From positions 992,001 to 1,056,000 of the forward strand of contig NZ_CP124535.1 of NCBI RefSeq assembly GCF_029953595.1: a stretch of DNA of 64,000 nucleotides. Direction: 5' to 3'. The stretch comes from Fuscovulum ytuae. Its GTDB lineage: Bacteria > Pseudomonadota > Alphaproteobacteria > Rhodobacterales > Rhodobacteraceae. A program made the translations under genes and the position numbers. Of the stretch, positions 45,403 to 59,326 are shown piece after piece (within the stretch, counting starts at the first letter, position 1; each line of letters starts with the position of its first letter). Below the pieces are notes generated by a model that did no database searches, was not told the origin of the DNA, and was given only the letters and a program-made list of their open reading frames with translations.

Positions 45403-46934
45403 TACCACATATCGGCCATCTCGGCCTTCTTCCGCGCCACGAAATCCTCCAGCGCCGCGCGTGTCCCTGCCTCCATCGGCGGGGCCTCATACTCCGCCAG
45501 CCGCTGCTTCCAGGCCCGATTGGCGCGCGTGGCGGCATCTACAGACCCCGCCGCCTCCCATTTTTCAAAGGGCTCATTGTCGGACAATTCGCTGTCCCAG
45601 AAGGCGGTTTCGTAATGCGCCATGGTGTGCGAGCAGCCAAAGAAATGGTTGCCCGGTCCCACTTCGGCAAAGGCCTCCACCGCCAATTGGTCGTCGTCGA
45701 TCTTCACCCCGTCCAGATAGGAATGCAGGCTACCGCACAGGTCGGCATCCAGCATGAACTTCTCATAGGACATCGACAAAAGCCCATCGAGGAAACCCGC
45801 CGAATGCAGGATGAAATTCGCCCCGCATTGCACGGCGGCCAGCATGGACATCGTCCCTTCCATCATCGCCTGCGCATCGGGCAGCTTTGACGTGGTGAAG
45901 TTCCCCGAACAGCGCAAAGGCAAGTTCAGACGGCGGCACAGCTGCCCGATCACCATGGACCCGATGGCCGGTTCCGGCGTGCCGAAGGTCGGGCTGCCAG
46001 ACCGCAAGGACATCGACGACAAGAAGTTGCCAAAGATGACCGGCGCGCCCTTCCGCTCCAACTGCGTCAGCGCACAGCCCGCCATCGTTTCGGCCAAGGA
46101 TTGCGCGATGGCCCCGGCATTGGTCACTGGCCCCATCGCGCCGCCAAGGATGAAGGGCACCACCACAGCCGCCTGATTTGCCCGCGCATAGGCCCGCAGG
46201 GACCGGGTCATCGTGCCGTCCCAGACCAGCGGCGAATTGACGTTCACATTGCCAAGGATCACGCAATTGGCATCCACAAAATCGCGGCCAAAGACGATCC
46301 GCGCCATGTCGATACTGTCTTCCGCCCGCTCCTCGGCCGTGACCGACCCCATGAAGGGCCGATCCGACAGCGTCAGATGCGCCATCACCATATCAAGATG
46401 CCGCTTGTTCACCGCAATATCGGTGGGCTCGCAGATCGTGCCGCCCGAATGATGGAAATTGGGGGATGCCTGGGCCAGCTTGATGAAATTCTGGAAATCC
46501 TCCAGCGTCCCGAAGCGTCGCCCCTTATCAAGGTCCATCACGAAAGGGCTGCCATAGGCAGGTGCAAAGACGACCGATTTCCCCCCGATCACCACCGATT
46601 TTGCGGGGTTCCGCGCATGCTGCACGAACTCCGCCGGGGCCGATTGCAACACCTCGCGCAGCATACCCGGCGGGAACTTCACCAAAAGCCCCTCCACCTC
46701 CGCCCCCGCGCGCCGCCAATGCTCCAAGGCCACGGGGTCATCGCGAAACTCGATCCCCGTCTCGGCAAGGATGCGGTCCGCCGCCCGCTCGATGCGGATC
46801 AGGCTCTCTTCCGAGAGAACGTCATAAGTGGGGATGTTGCGCAGAATATAGGGCCGCCCGACCCGCGCGCCCTTGCGCGACCGTTCCGCCGCCCGCGCCG
46901 CCCGCCCCGCCCTTTGATGCCGCACCTCATCCAT
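45399..46934 (-). CDS. non-pyrrolysine trimethylamine methyltransferase (MttB) family protein
   Basis: A 511-residue MttB-superfamily protein: an N-terminal helical part (ILAETGIEFRDDPVALEHWRRAGAEVEG) and a TIM barrel (FHHSGGTICEPTDIAVNKRHLDM, GNVNVNSPLVWDGTMTRSLRAYA, FILGGAMGPVTNAGAIAQSLAET, GSPTFGTPEPAIG, ALNFILHSAGFLDGLL-like). The frame has no internal UAG, so it lacks pyrrolysine like MtgB glycine betaine:corrinoid methyltransferase. Its methyl donor is unknown. No corrinoid-binding protein is adjacent; a RamA-like activator lies at 23.7 kb. GAGGAGG precedes the ATG. Confidence 0.88.
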   Translation of the reverse strand: MDEVRHQRAGRAARAAERSRKGARVGRPYILRNIPTYDVLSEESLIRIERAADRILAETGIEFRDDPVALEHWRRAGAEVEGLLVKFPPGMLREVLQSAPAEFVQHARNPAKSVVIGGKSVVFAPAYGSPFVMDLDKGRRFGTLEDFQNFIKLAQASPNFHHSGGTICEPTDIAVNKRHLDMVMAHLTLSDRPFMGSVTAEERAEDSIDMARIVFGRDFVDANCVILGNVNVNSPLVWDGTMTRSLRAYARANQAAVVVPFILGGAMGPVTNAGAIAQSLAETMAGCALTQLERKGAPVIFGNFLSSMSLRSGSPTFGTPEPAIGSMVIGQLCRRLNLPLRCSGNFTTSKLPDAQAMMEGTMSMLAAVQCGANFILHSAGFLDGLLSMSYEKFMLDADLCGSLHSYLDGVKIDDDQLAVEAFAEVGPGNHFFGCSHTMAHYETAFWDSELSDNEPFEKWEAAGSVDAATRANRAWKQRLAEYEAPPMEAGTRAALEDFVARKKAEMADMWY

Positions 46935-47040
46935 CGACCCGCCTCCTCTGCCCCGTCTCCACAGCAGACGCCCCGATGCCGCGCTTTGCATCGCGAAAGG
47001 CGACCGGAAAAGGACGGATTCCGCCCCTTCATCTTGGGAA

Positions 47041-47078
47041 AAATACTCCACGGGGGTCCGGGGGTGTGAAACCCCCGG
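47041..47078. repeat. REP-like GC hairpin element, copy 1
   Basis: AAATACTCC, a short gap, then GGGGGTCCGGGGGT and the return arm ACCCCCGG (stem 47058-47065 with 47071-47078). The core GGGGGTCCGGGGG and the AAATAyyCC-type prefix recur at 52383-52428. It lies upstream of the MttB-like gene and downstream of pgm. Confidence 0.6.
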
Positions 47079-47165
47079 CCCTGCTCGCGCGGCGCAGGCC
47101 GCGCGGGCAATACAAAAGGCGCGCGCCGCGCCCTGCGCGCGGCGCTCCGCATGAAAACCGATGCC

Positions 47166-50925
<3,760 letters not shown>

Positions 50926-50929
<4 letters not shown>

Positions 50930-52359
50930 TTGGCCAGACCCGCATAAAGCGCGGCATAGGCCGCCGCGCTCGTTTCCCAGCCGACGGGATGGGCCATCGC
51001 ATTCTTCTGGACCCGCGCCCAAAGCTTTGCATCCGCATGCAACGCCACCAACTGCCGCAGCGCCTGCCCAAAGGCCACCGCATCTGTCGGGTGGAACTGC
51101 ACCCCCGTCGCCACCCCGGTCGCCAGCGCGGCAGGCGACGCATGGATCACCGTATCGGCCAACCCGCCCACCGCCGCCACGACCGGGATCGTGCCATAGC
51201 GCAGCCCATACATCTGCGTCAGCCCGCAAGGTTCGAACCGCGACGGCACCAGCACGGCATCCGCGCCCGCAAACAGCCGATGCGACAGCGCCTCGTCATA
51301 ACCGATCCGGACCGCCACCTTGCCGGGGAAGCGTTGCTCCAGCCCCCGCATCGCGGCTTCCAGCGCGGGATCCCCCGATCCCAGCACGATCAGCGCGCCC
51401 CCTGCCGCCACGAAATCGGGGATGACGGCAGGCAACAGGTCGATCCCCTTCTGATCGGTCAGGCGGCTGACGACGATGGCCAACGGCCCCGCAGGTTCCG
51501 CCAGACCGAATTCCGCGCAAAGGGCGGCGCGGTTCGCGGCCTTGCCCTTCATCGCCTTCGCCGTATAGGGCACGGGCTCTGCCTCCGGTGACCAGACCGC
51601 GGTATCCACCCCGTTCAGGATGCCCGACACCACCGCCCCCCGCGCCGTGATCACCCCTTGCAGCCCCATCCCGAATTCGGGCCGCATCAATTCGGCGGCA
51701 TAGGACGGCGACACCGTCGTGATCCGATCCGCCGTCACCAGCCCCGCCTTCAGGCTGCTCAGGCCCCCGTAATATTCCAACTGCCCCGGATGGAACGCCT
51801 CCCGCGGCAGGCGCAGCGTGTCGATCATCCCGGCATCGGCCCAGCCCTGAAAGGCGATGTTATGGACGGTGATCACCGACCCCACGCCCCCTGTCCCGCC
51901 ATAGGCCAGATAGGCAGGCGCCAGCCCGGCCTGCCAGTCATGCGCATGCAGCACATCCGCTTTCCAGCCATCCACCCCTTCACGCGCCATCCGCGCCGCG
52001 ACCCATGACAGCGCGGCAAAGCGCTGCGGATTGTCCGGCCAATCGCCTGCGGCAGAATTGTAGGGTCCCCCCTCGCGGTCATACAAATGCGGCGCGTCGA
52101 GAAGGAGGACATCCACCCCCTCCACCTCGCCCGCGAAGACCACGCCCTCGCCCCCCCAGAGCCCCGGCTCGCGCCAGACCTCGCGCATTCCGCCCAGATG
52201 GCCGCGCAGCCGACGATAGGCAGGCAGCAGGACCCGCATCTCCCAACCCATCGGGCGCAGCGCGGCGGGCAGCGCGCCCACCACATCGGCCAGCCCCCCG
52301 GTCTTGATCAGAGGCACGCATTCCGAGGCCACCGACAGAACCCGCCCCTTGATCTGCAT
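50926..52359 (-). CDS. glgA: glycogen synthase
   Basis: A GT5 enzyme of about 477 residues that extends alpha-1,4-glucan from ADP-glucose. KTGGLADVVGALP near the N-terminus binds ADP-glucose; HAHDWQAGLAPAYL, TVHNIAFQG, ILNGVDTAVW, VSRLTDQKGIDLL and PSRFEPCGLTQMYGLRYGTIPVV follow. ATG at 52359 is preferred because GGGGG lies 6 nt upstream; an ATG four codons earlier (52371) is possible. 90 bp separate it from glgC, containing a hairpin element. Confidence 0.96.
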
Positions 52360-52382
52360 GACAGCCCCCATTTTCTGTCGTC

Positions 52383-52428
52383 AAATATCCGGGCAAGGGG
52401 GGTCCGGGGGGACGCAAAGTCCCTCCGG
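52383..52428. repeat. REP-like GC hairpin element, copy 2
   Basis: AAATATCC, then GGGGGGTCCGGGGGGAC (hairpin arm 52404-52413) with return arm GTCCCTCCGG (52419-52428), one G-T pair. It shares the GGGGGTCCGGGGG core and layout with 47041-47078 and sits between glgC and glgA, where it could lower downstream expression or protect the upstream mRNA end. Confidence 0.6.
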
Positions 52429-52449
52429 GGCCTGCCAGCCCGCGCCCCC

Positions 52450-53724
52450 TCAGGACAACTTCCGCGCCCGCGCGTCAAGCATGTCCTGCGTGATCAAGAC
52501 AATGCCCCCCTCGCTCCTGCGGAACCATTTCGCATCCTCTTCCGGGTCTTGCCCCACGACAAGACCTTCGGGGATCACCACGCCACTGTCGATCACGCAA
52601 TTCGTCAGTTCCGCCTTGCGGTTCACCACCACGCGCGGCAGGGCCACCACATATTCAAGGGATGAATAGGAATGCGTTCTGACCCCGGTGAACAGCAGCG
52701 AATTCCGCACCTCGGACCCTGATACGATGCAATCCCCCGACACCAGCGAGGAAATAGCCATCCCCCGCCGCCCATCCTCGTCATGGATGAACTTCGCGGG
52801 TGGCACGATCTCGGAATAGGTCCAGATCGGCCAGCTGTTGTCATAGATATCCAGCTTCGGCACGAAATCCGTCAGGTCGATATTGGCCTGCCAAAAGGCG
52901 TCGATCGTCCCCACATCGCGCCAATAGGGTTCATCCTCCAACCCTGATTTCACGCAAGAATCCGCAAATTTATGCGCCATCGCCTTGCCACCCTTCACAA
53001 TGGCCGGGATCAGGTCATTGCCGAAATCGTGGGAGGAATTGGCATCCGCCATATCCCGCAGCAAGAGGTCGCGCAGGAAGGCCCAGTCAAAGACATAGAT
53101 ACCCATCGAGGCCAGCGCATGGTCCGGGTCGCCCGGAATCCCCGGCGGATCGGCGGGCTTTTCAAGGAAGGAGGAAATGCGCATCCCCGCATCCACCGCC
53201 ATCACGCCAAAGGCCGTCGCCTCCATCCGCGGGACGGTCAGGCAGCCGATGGTCACATCGGCCCCCGTTTCGACATGCTGGCGCAGCATGATCTCGTAAT
53301 CCATCTTGTAGATGTGATCGCCCGCAAGGATGATGACATATTTGATGCCATAGCTGTCGACGATGTCGATATTCTGCGCCACGGCATCCGCCGTCCCCAG
53401 ATACCACTTCGTCTCGTCCACGCGCTGCGAGGCGGGCAGGATGTCCAGATATTCGTTCCGTTCGGCGCGGAAGAAGTTCCATCCCCGCTGGCAATGCCGG
53501 ATCAGGCTATGCGCCTTGTATTGCGTGGCAATCGCCATCTTGCGGATGCCGGAATTCAACGCGTTCGACAGCGCAAAGTCGATGATCCGCGTCTTGCCGC
53601 CGAAATAGACGGCGGGTTTGGCGCGGCGGTCGGTCAATTCCTTCAATCGGCTGCCCCGCCCCCCGGCAAGGACGAAAGCCATCGCCTGTGATGACAGGCG
53701 CGCATTCGGTCTTGGCTGCAACAT
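52450..53724 (-). CDS. glgC: glucose-1-phosphate adenylyltransferase
   Basis: A 424-residue ADP-glucose pyrophosphorylase, the committed step of glycogen synthesis. The nucleotide loop [27 protein letters not shown] starts near residue 17; the catalytic region [13 protein letters not shown] and the sugar site SFLEKP follow, with a C-terminal left-handed beta-helix. ATG at 53724 follows GGAGGGGAAGG; the frame upstream from 53817 lacks support and would overlap glgB. Alphaproteobacterial enzymes of this type are usually activated by fructose-6-phosphate and pyruvate. Confidence 0.97.
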   Translation of the reverse strand: MLQPRPNARLSSQAMAFVLAGGRGSRLKELTDRRAKPAVYFGGKTRIIDFALSNALNSGIRKMAIATQYKAHSLIRHCQRGWNFFRAERNEYLDILPASQRVDETKWYLGTADAVAQNIDIVDSYGIKYVIILAGDHIYKMDYEIMLRQHVETGADVTIGCLTVPRMEATAFGVMAVDAGMRISSFLEKPADPPGIPGDPDHALASMGIYVFDWAFLRDLLLRDMADANSSHDFGNDLIPAIVKGGKAMAHKFADSCVKSGLEDEPYWRDVGTIDAFWQANIDLTDFVPKLDIYDNSWPIWTYSEIVPPAKFIHDEDGRRGMAISSLVSGDCIVSGSEVRNSLLFTGVRTHSYSSLEYVVALPRVVVNRKAELTNCVIDSGVVIPEGLVVGQDPEEDAKWFRRSEGGIVLITQDMLDARARKLS

Positions 53725-53764
53725 CGTCCTTCCCCTCCCTATCGCGGCTTTGCCGCTTATGTCG

Positions 53765-55948
53765 TCATCCCTTGGCCTGACGGAACCAGACTGCCGACAA
53801 GGGCGGCAGGGTGACAAGCGCCGATTGCGCCTGCCCGTGCCATGCCACCGCTTCCGCCGTCACCCCGCCAAGGTTTCCCCGGTTTCCCCCGCCATAAAGC
53901 GCGGCATCCGTATTCAGGATCTCGTCCCAATGGCCGCCCGCAGGCAGGCCCAGCCGATAGGACCGTTCGACCGGCGTCATGTTCACCGCACAAACGACCA
54001 TCGGATCGCCCGCCCGCCCCTTGCGGACCCAGGCATAGACCGACGCACCTGCATCATTGGACTCGATCCACTGAAACCCTTCGGGCCGCGTGTCGTTCAC
54101 ATGCAGCGCGGGATTGTCGCGATAGGCGCGGTTCAGGTCGCGCACCAAGGCCTGCACGCCGCGATGTTCGGGAATGTCCAACTGGTGCCAGTCAAGGCTC
54201 TGGTTGTGGTTCCATTCCCGCCCTTGGGCAAATTCGCAGCCCATGAACAGCAGTTTCTTGCCCGGATGCGCCCACATGAACCCGTAATAGGCGCGAAGAT
54301 TGGCGAATTTCTCCGGCCCATCCCCCGGCATCTTTTCCAGCATCGACCCTTTGCCATGCACCACCTCATCATGGCTGATCGGCAGGATGTAATTCTCCGA
54401 CCACGCATAATGCAGGCCAAAGGTCATCTGGTGGTGGTGATATTGCCGATAGATCGGGTCCTTCTGCATGTAGGACAGGGTGTCGTTCATCCACCCCATG
54501 TTCCACTTGAACCCGAAGCCAAGGCCCCCGTGATCAACAGGCCGCGACACGCCGGGGAAGGCCGTGCTTTCCTCGGCCACCGTCATCACCCCCGGCACCT
54601 CGCCATAGACGGTGACATTCATCCGCCGCAGCAGTGCCGCCGCCTCGTAATTCTCACGCCCCCCATCCTTGTTGGGAATCCACTCGCCGTCCTTGCGCGA
54701 GTAATCGCGATAAAGCATCGACGCCACCGCATCCACCCGCAGCCCGTCGACATGGTATTCCTCCAGCCAATAAAGCGCGTTGGACACAAGGTAATTCGCC
54801 ACCTCCACCCGACCGTAATTATAGATGAGCGTGTTCCAATCCTGATGGAACCCCTCGCGCGGATCGGCATGTTCATAAAGCGCCGTGCCGTCGAACCGGC
54901 CAAGCCCGTGCGGATCGGTCGGGAAATGCCCCGGCACCCAGTCCAAGAGAACGCCCAGTCCCTTCCTATGCGCCGCATCGACCAGCGCCCGAAACTCCCC
55001 CGGCGTGCCATGGCGGATGGTGGGGGCAAACATCCCCACCGGCTGATAGCCCCAGCTTCCGTCAAAGGGATATTCGCTGATCGGCATCAGCTCGATATGG
55101 GTGAACCCCATATCCGCCACGTAATCGACCAGTTGCTCGGCCAGTTCCAGATAGGACAGCATCCTATCTCCCGGCGCGCGCCGCCACGATCCCAGATGCA
55201 CCTCATAGACGGAAATGGGCGCGTCGATGGAATGCCGCGCCGCGCGGCTCTCCATCCAATCGCCATCCTGAAAGGCCCCGTCGATCCGCCGCACGACGGA
55301 CGCATTGGCGGGCGGATGTTCCGACCCGAACCCCACCGGATCGGCCTTCAGCGGACCCAACGCCCCATGCTGACCCCGGATTTCGTATTTATAGGTCGCG
55401 CCCTCGCCCAGACCGGGGATGAAGGTCTCCCACACCCCCGTCGCCCCACGCCGCCGCATCGGATGGCGCCGCCCGTCCCATATGTTGAAATCCCCCACGA
55501 CCGAGACGCGCTCGGCATTCGGGGCCCAGACGGCGAAATGCGTGCCTTCCACCCCTTCATGCGCAATCACATGCGCGCCCAGCACCTGCCACAGCCGCTT
55601 ATGCGTGCCCTCGCCCAGAAGATATTCGTCCATCTCGCCCAGCACGGGGCCAAAGCGGAAGGGATCATCAAACTCCCACCTTGCCCCATGCCCTTCGGCG
55701 CGCAGCCGATAGGCCGCCTTCCGCGCCAGTCGGACACAGAACAGCCCCTCGCAGCCGGGGATGGCCTCGGCCTCCGCCGCCTTGCCTGCCTTGCCCGTCA
55801 GAACCCAAAGCCGTTCCGCGCCCGGAACAAAGGCCGTGACGATCCAAGCACCCTCCCGCTGATGCAGTCCCAGCACGGAAAAGGGATCGCCATTCCGCCC
55901 TTCGACGATGGCCTTTGCGGCCCCGTGATCGATCAGGTTTCCGCCCAT
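53765..55948 (-). CDS. glgB: 1,4-alpha-glucan branching enzyme
   Basis: A 727-residue GH13 enzyme that adds alpha-1,6 branches. Two N-terminal beta domains ([43 protein letters not shown]) precede the barrel with [13 protein letters not shown], the nucleophile in [19 protein letters not shown], acid/base in [14 protein letters not shown] and [15 protein letters not shown]. The ATG at 55948 has GGAGAGGGG upstream. It lies 40 bp before glgC in the operon. Confidence 0.97.
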   Translation of the reverse strand: MGGNLIDHGAAKAIVEGRNGDPFSVLGLHQREGAWIVTAFVPGAERLWVLTGKAGKAAEAEAIPGCEGLFCVRLARKAAYRLRAEGHGARWEFDDPFRFGPVLGEMDEYLLGEGTHKRLWQVLGAHVIAHEGVEGTHFAVWAPNAERVSVVGDFNIWDGRRHPMRRRGATGVWETFIPGLGEGATYKYEIRGQHGALGPLKADPVGFGSEHPPANASVVRRIDGAFQDGDWMESRAARHSIDAPISVYEVHLGSWRRAPGDRMLSYLELAEQLVDYVADMGFTHIELMPISEYPFDGSWGYQPVGMFAPTIRHGTPGEFRALVDAAHRKGLGVLLDWVPGHFPTDPHGLGRFDGTALYEHADPREGFHQDWNTLIYNYGRVEVANYLVSNALYWLEEYHVDGLRVDAVASMLYRDYSRKDGEWIPNKDGGRENYEAAALLRRMNVTVYGEVPGVMTVAEESTAFPGVSRPVDHGGLGFGFKWNMGWMNDTLSYMQKDPIYRQYHHHQMTFGLHYAWSENYILPISHDEVVHGKGSMLEKMPGDGPEKFANLRAYYGFMWAHPGKKLLFMGCEFAQGREWNHNQSLDWHQLDIPEHRGVQALVRDLNRAYRDNPALHVNDTRPEGFQWIESNDAGASVYAWVRKGRAGDPMVVCAVNMTPVERSYRLGLPAGGHWDEILNTDAALYGGGNRGNLGGVTAEAVAWHGQAQSALVTLPPLSAVWFRQAKG

Positions 55949-55984
55949 GGCCGCCCCTCTCCCAAAAGGCGTCACCCCGGCCCG

Positions 55985-58405
55985 TTACAGGGCCGAAGTG
56001 ACCCCCCAAATCTGGTCCATATAGCTGCGGATCGTGCGATCCGATGAAAAGAACCCGCTCCGCGCCGTGTTCATCGCCGCCATGGAAATCCAGCGATCCC
56101 GGTCCTTATAGGCCCGGTCCACCTCGGCCTGCGCCGCATGATAGGCGTCGAAATCAGAAGCGACGAGGAAATAGTCATGATGCCAGACCCGATGCACCAG
56201 CCCGTGATAGCGGTCGGTGTGATCCGGGCTGAACCGGCCTTCCGCGATCATCTGAAGCACGTCCTGCAAGGGCTGGCTCGCCTCGATGGCCTTCTTGGCA
56301 TGGTCCGGGTCTTCGCGGCGGCGCATCACCTCTTCCGCCGTCAGACCAAAGAGGAAGAAGTTCTCTGCCCCCACCTCTTCCAAAATCTCCACATTCGCCC
56401 CGTCCAGCGTGCCGATGGTCGGCGCACCGTTCATCATGAACTTCATGTTGCCGGTGCCGCTGGCCTCCTTGCCGGCGGTGGAAATCTGTTCCGACAGATC
56501 GGCGGCAGGGATCAGCCGTTCCGCCATGCTGACATTGTAATTGGCCGGATAGACGATCTTCAAAAGGTCGCCCGTGACGGGGTCATTGTTCACAACCTGC
56601 GCCACGTCATTGATCAGATGGATGATCTCTTTCGCCACCGCATAGCCAGGGGCGGATTTGCCGCCGAAGATCTTCACCCTGGGCACCCAGTCGCCCTTCG
56701 GGTTCGACCGGATTTTGTGCCAATGCGCGATGGTTTCCAGAATGTTCAAAAGCTGGCGCTTATATTCATGGATGCGCTTGATCTGCACATCGAACAGCGC
56801 GTCGGGATTGACCTTCACCCCGCATTCGGCGGCGATCCAATCCGACAGCGCCGCCTTGTTGGCCCGCTTGGCCGCGCCAAAGGCCTCGCGGAAGACCTTG
56901 CCCTTCACATGCGGCTCCAGCCCCCGCAGACGATCCAGATCGTCCTCCCAGCCATCCCCGATCGTGTCGGTGATCAACTTGGCCAGCGGACGGTTCGCCA
57001 TCTTCAACCAGCGGCGCGGCGTCACGCCATTGGTCTGGTTGATGATCCGCCCCGGATGCAGACGGTCCAACTCAGGAAACAGGTTCTTCTTCACCAGATC
57101 GGAATGCAGCGCCGACACCCCGTTCACCTTATGCGCCATGATGAAGGCCAATTCCCCCATCCGCACCTCGTGATGCTTCACGACGCCGACGTAATGCGGG
57201 CGGCTTGGATAGGTGCGGCGGTGCCAACTGTCGATCCGTTCGACGATTTGCATATGGCGCGGCAGGACATTGCCGAAGGTGAAGGTCGCCCAACGTTCCA
57301 ACGCCTCGGGCAGCAAGGTGTGGTTGGTGTAACCCAGACAGCCCCGCGCCGTTTCCAGCGCATCGTCGAATGCCATCCCGTGATCGTCCATCAAAAGGCG
57401 GATCAGTTCCGGCCCCGCGATGGCAGGGTGGGTGTCATTCATCTGAATCGCCACATGTTTCGGCAGCGCCTTCAGATCCTGATGCCGCGCCAGATAGCGG
57501 CGCAAAATATCCTGCAAGGCGGCCGAGGTCAGGAAAAACTCCTGCTTCAGCCGCAATTCCTTGCCCTGATAGGTCGTGTCATCGGGGTAAAGCACCCGGC
57601 TCAGCGTGCGCGCCAGCGCCTCTGGCTCTGCCGCCGCCGCGTAATCCCCCCGGTTGAAGCGATCCAGATCAAACAGCGTCGTGGGCTTTGCCGCCCAAAG
57701 CCGCAGCGTATTGGCCCATTTCCCCTGCCAACCGATCACCGGCGTGTCATGCGCCTCGGCCAGCACGGTTTCCCCCGGCACCCAGACATCACGGCCGCCC
57801 TGCGTTTCCACATGGCCCTTAAAGGGGATCGTATAGGCGCTTTCGGGCCGCGCGAATTCCCAAGGATGGGCCTGCGTCAGCCAATCCTCCGGTGTTTCCA
57901 CCTGCTGGCCACCTTCGAACCGCTGACGGAACAGCCCATGTTCATACCGGATACCATAGCCATAGGCAGGGCAGCCCAGCGTCGCCATGCTTTCCATGAA
58001 ACAGGCGGCAAGACGGCCAAGCCCACCATTGCCCAGCGCGGCATCGGGTTCATTCTCGACAATCGCACGGAAATCCTGCCCAAAGCCCGCCATCGCCTCT
58101 TCCGCGATGTCCCGCAAGCCAAGGTTAATGGTGGCATCTTCCAAAAGCCGCCCGATCAAGAACTCCATCGACAGGTAATAGACGCGCTTGCGATCCTCGG
58201 CCCAAGTGCGGCGGGTCGAGGCGAACCACGGCTCCACGATCCGGTCACGGATGGCAAAGGACAGCGCCATCCGCCAGTCATAGACGCTGGCATTGGGCGC
58301 ATCCTTGCCCAGCGTAAAGGTCAGATGCCGCGCGATATCGGCTTGCAATAGATTGGGGGTCAGGCTCAGATCGTTCACGTCGACGCATCCACTTCTTGGC
58401 ACCAT
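55985..58405 (-). CDS. glgP: glycogen/starch/alpha-glucan phosphorylase
   Basis: An 806-residue GT35 phosphorylase that releases glucose-1-phosphate from glycogen. YYLSMEFLIGRLLEDA, ALGNGGLGRLAACFMESMATL, NQTNGVTPRRWL and the PLP-lysine region EASGTGNMKFMMNGAP are intact. First gene of glgP-glgB-glgC-glgA-glgX-pgm, so breakdown and synthesis are co-transcribed. The ATG at 58405 follows AGGG; an internal GTG a few codons in is possible. The promoter region holds a LacI-type motif at 58491-58504. Confidence 0.96.
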   Translation of the reverse strand: MVPRSGCVDVNDLSLTPNLLQADIARHLTFTLGKDAPNASVYDWRMALSFAIRDRIVEPWFASTRRTWAEDRKRVYYLSMEFLIGRLLEDATINLGLRDIAEEAMAGFGQDFRAIVENEPDAALGNGGLGRLAACFMESMATLGCPAYGYGIRYEHGLFRQRFEGGQQVETPEDWLTQAHPWEFARPESAYTIPFKGHVETQGGRDVWVPGETVLAEAHDTPVIGWQGKWANTLRLWAAKPTTLFDLDRFNRGDYAAAAEPEALARTLSRVLYPDDTTYQGKELRLKQEFFLTSAALQDILRRYLARHQDLKALPKHVAIQMNDTHPAIAGPELIRLLMDDHGMAFDDALETARGCLGYTNHTLLPEALERWATFTFGNVLPRHMQIVERIDSWHRRTYPSRPHYVGVVKHHEVRMGELAFIMAHKVNGVSALHSDLVKKNLFPELDRLHPGRIINQTNGVTPRRWLKMANRPLAKLITDTIGDGWEDDLDRLRGLEPHVKGKVFREAFGAAKRANKAALSDWIAAECGVKVNPDALFDVQIKRIHEYKRQLLNILETIAHWHKIRSNPKGDWVPRVKIFGGKSAPGYAVAKEIIHLINDVAQVVNNDPVTGDLLKIVYPANYNVSMAERLIPAADLSEQISTAGKEASGTGNMKFMMNGAPTIGTLDGANVEILEEVGAENFFLFGLTAEEVMRRREDPDHAKKAIEASQPLQDVLQMIAEGRFSPDHTDRYHGLVHRVWHHDYFLVASDFDAYHAAQAEVDRAYKDRDRWISMAAMNTARSGFFSSDRTIRSYMDQIWGVTSAL

Positions 58406-58740
58406 GCCGCAACCCTATGCCCCTCGCGCGGCGGGTCAAGGCCATCCACCGGGAAACTCCCGACGAAAGCCCCTTTCAAACCGCTTTAAATGTTACCGCA
58501 AACATTCGCAAGTTTCTTATGCCCATGCAGAATATTTTACCTTTTCCAAACAGTCAAAACGCTTTGAATATAGTATGTACCAACCTAAGCCCCGACCCGA
58601 AATCGAGACAGGGCCAATCCCGCACTTCCCCGCCGGTTCTTTCGCAATCTGATCTGGATCATGTCGCAGAACCTCTGCCCTGCATAAATCTTTGGCGAGA
58701 GAAACCCGCCGCAGCCCGTCGGGAAACCGGAGATCGCCCC
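58406..58740. other. divergent upstream region of glgP and the NsrR-like gene
   Basis: 335 bp, with an AT-rich core at about 58485-58590 that stands out from the GC-rich surroundings and probably contains promoters for both genes. It carries the 14-bp motif at 58491-58504. Some frames run through it into the regulator gene, but the conserved protein starts only at 58741. Confidence 0.6.
58491..58504. promoter_or_regulatory. LacI-type operator-like motif upstream of glgP
   Basis: TGTTACCGCAAACA, 86 bp upstream of the glgP start. It matches the zwf palindrome TGTTAGCGCTAACG at 11 of 14 positions and keeps the TGTT...AACA arms and central CG. The same regulator could bind both; inferred from similarity. 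Confidence 0.45.
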
Positions 58741-59175
58741 ATGAGACTCACCACCCGCACCAACCTCGCCATGCGCACCCTGATGTTCTGTGCCGTCAAC
58801 CCGGAGCGGATCGTCCGCAAGCACGAAGTGGCCGAAGCCTGCGCCGCATCCGAAAACCACCTCGCGCAGGTGATCCATCTCTTGGCGCAGAAAGGTTTCC
58901 TGCGCACGATCCGTGGCAGATCGGGCGGCCTGATGCTGGGCCGCGCCGCCGACAAGATCACCGTGGGCGAGGTTTTTCGCGATTTCGAGGCCGTTCTGCC
59001 CTTCACCGAATGTTTCGCAGGCCATGAAAACAACTGCCCCCTCGCCGGGGCTTGCCGCTTGAAATGTGTGCTGGCCGACGCGCTCAAGGCCTTCTACGCC
59101 GAACTCGACCGCGTCACCGTGGCCGATCTCGTGGCAGGCAATGACGACCTGCAAGCCCTGCTTCACGTCGCCTAA
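58741..59175 (+). CDS. nsrR: Rrf2 family transcriptional regulator (NsrR-like)
   Basis: A 144-residue Rrf2 repressor: winged helix (MRLTTRTNLAMRTLMFCAVN, HEVAEACAASENHLAQVIHLLAQKGFLRTIRGRSGGLMLGR) then a cysteine-rich loop Cys91, Cys99, Cys105 with Cys109 nearby, placed like the [Fe-S] ligands of NsrR. The TECFAG...CPLAGACRLK pattern favours nitric-oxide-sensing NsrR over IscR or RirA. The start at 58741 follows a GGAG site; longer frames extend into the glgP promoter. No denitrification or NO-detoxification gene is adjacent. Followed by a cluster of A/T palindromes. Confidence 0.85.
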   Translation: MRLTTRTNLAMRTLMFCAVNPERIVRKHEVAEACAASENHLAQVIHLLAQKGFLRTIRGRSGGLMLGRAADKITVGEVFRDFEAVLPFTECFAGHENNCPLAGACRLKCVLADALKAFYAELDRVTVADLVAGNDDLQALLHVA

Positions 59176-59203
59176 CCTGACCGAGGGTCGAAAAGCGGGG
59201 GCC

Positions 59204-59321
59204 GAAAAATTTTCCCGAAAATTTTTCCCCCCCGGCGCCTTCCAGGCGCCGCGAAAATTTTTCGTACGAAAAATTTTCCGCCCTTTGCCAGCCGAAAATT
59301 TTTCGCGGAAAAATTTTCGGC
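59204..59321. repeat. six-unit GAAAAATTTTC palindrome cluster
   Basis: Six 11-nt units alternate orientation (GAAAAATTTTC / GAAAATTTTTC) at 59204-59214, 59217-59227, 59253-59263, 59268-59278, 59294-59304 and 59308-59318. Each neighbouring pair is a hairpin: 11-bp stem with CC loop, a 26-bp perfect palindrome with GTAC centre, and a 14-bp stem (GCC/GGC-extended, 59291-59321) with GCG loop. A GC hairpin CGGCGCC/GGCGCCG (59233-59251) lies between the first two. It fills the gap between the converging nsrR and dipeptidase genes and may terminate both. Confidence 0.85.
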
Positions 59322-59326
59322 TTCGC

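Noticed and set aside
45399-46934. Pyrrolysine-containing MttB
   Set aside because: The frame is continuous, with no in-frame UAG, and no pyl genes are visible; it belongs to the non-pyrrolysine branch.
53618-58351. Long plus-strand open frames (809 and 737 codons) across the glgB and glgP genes
   Set aside because: Their translations are low-complexity Arg/His/Pro-rich mirrors of the glycogen genes, which show full catalytic motifs on the minus strand.
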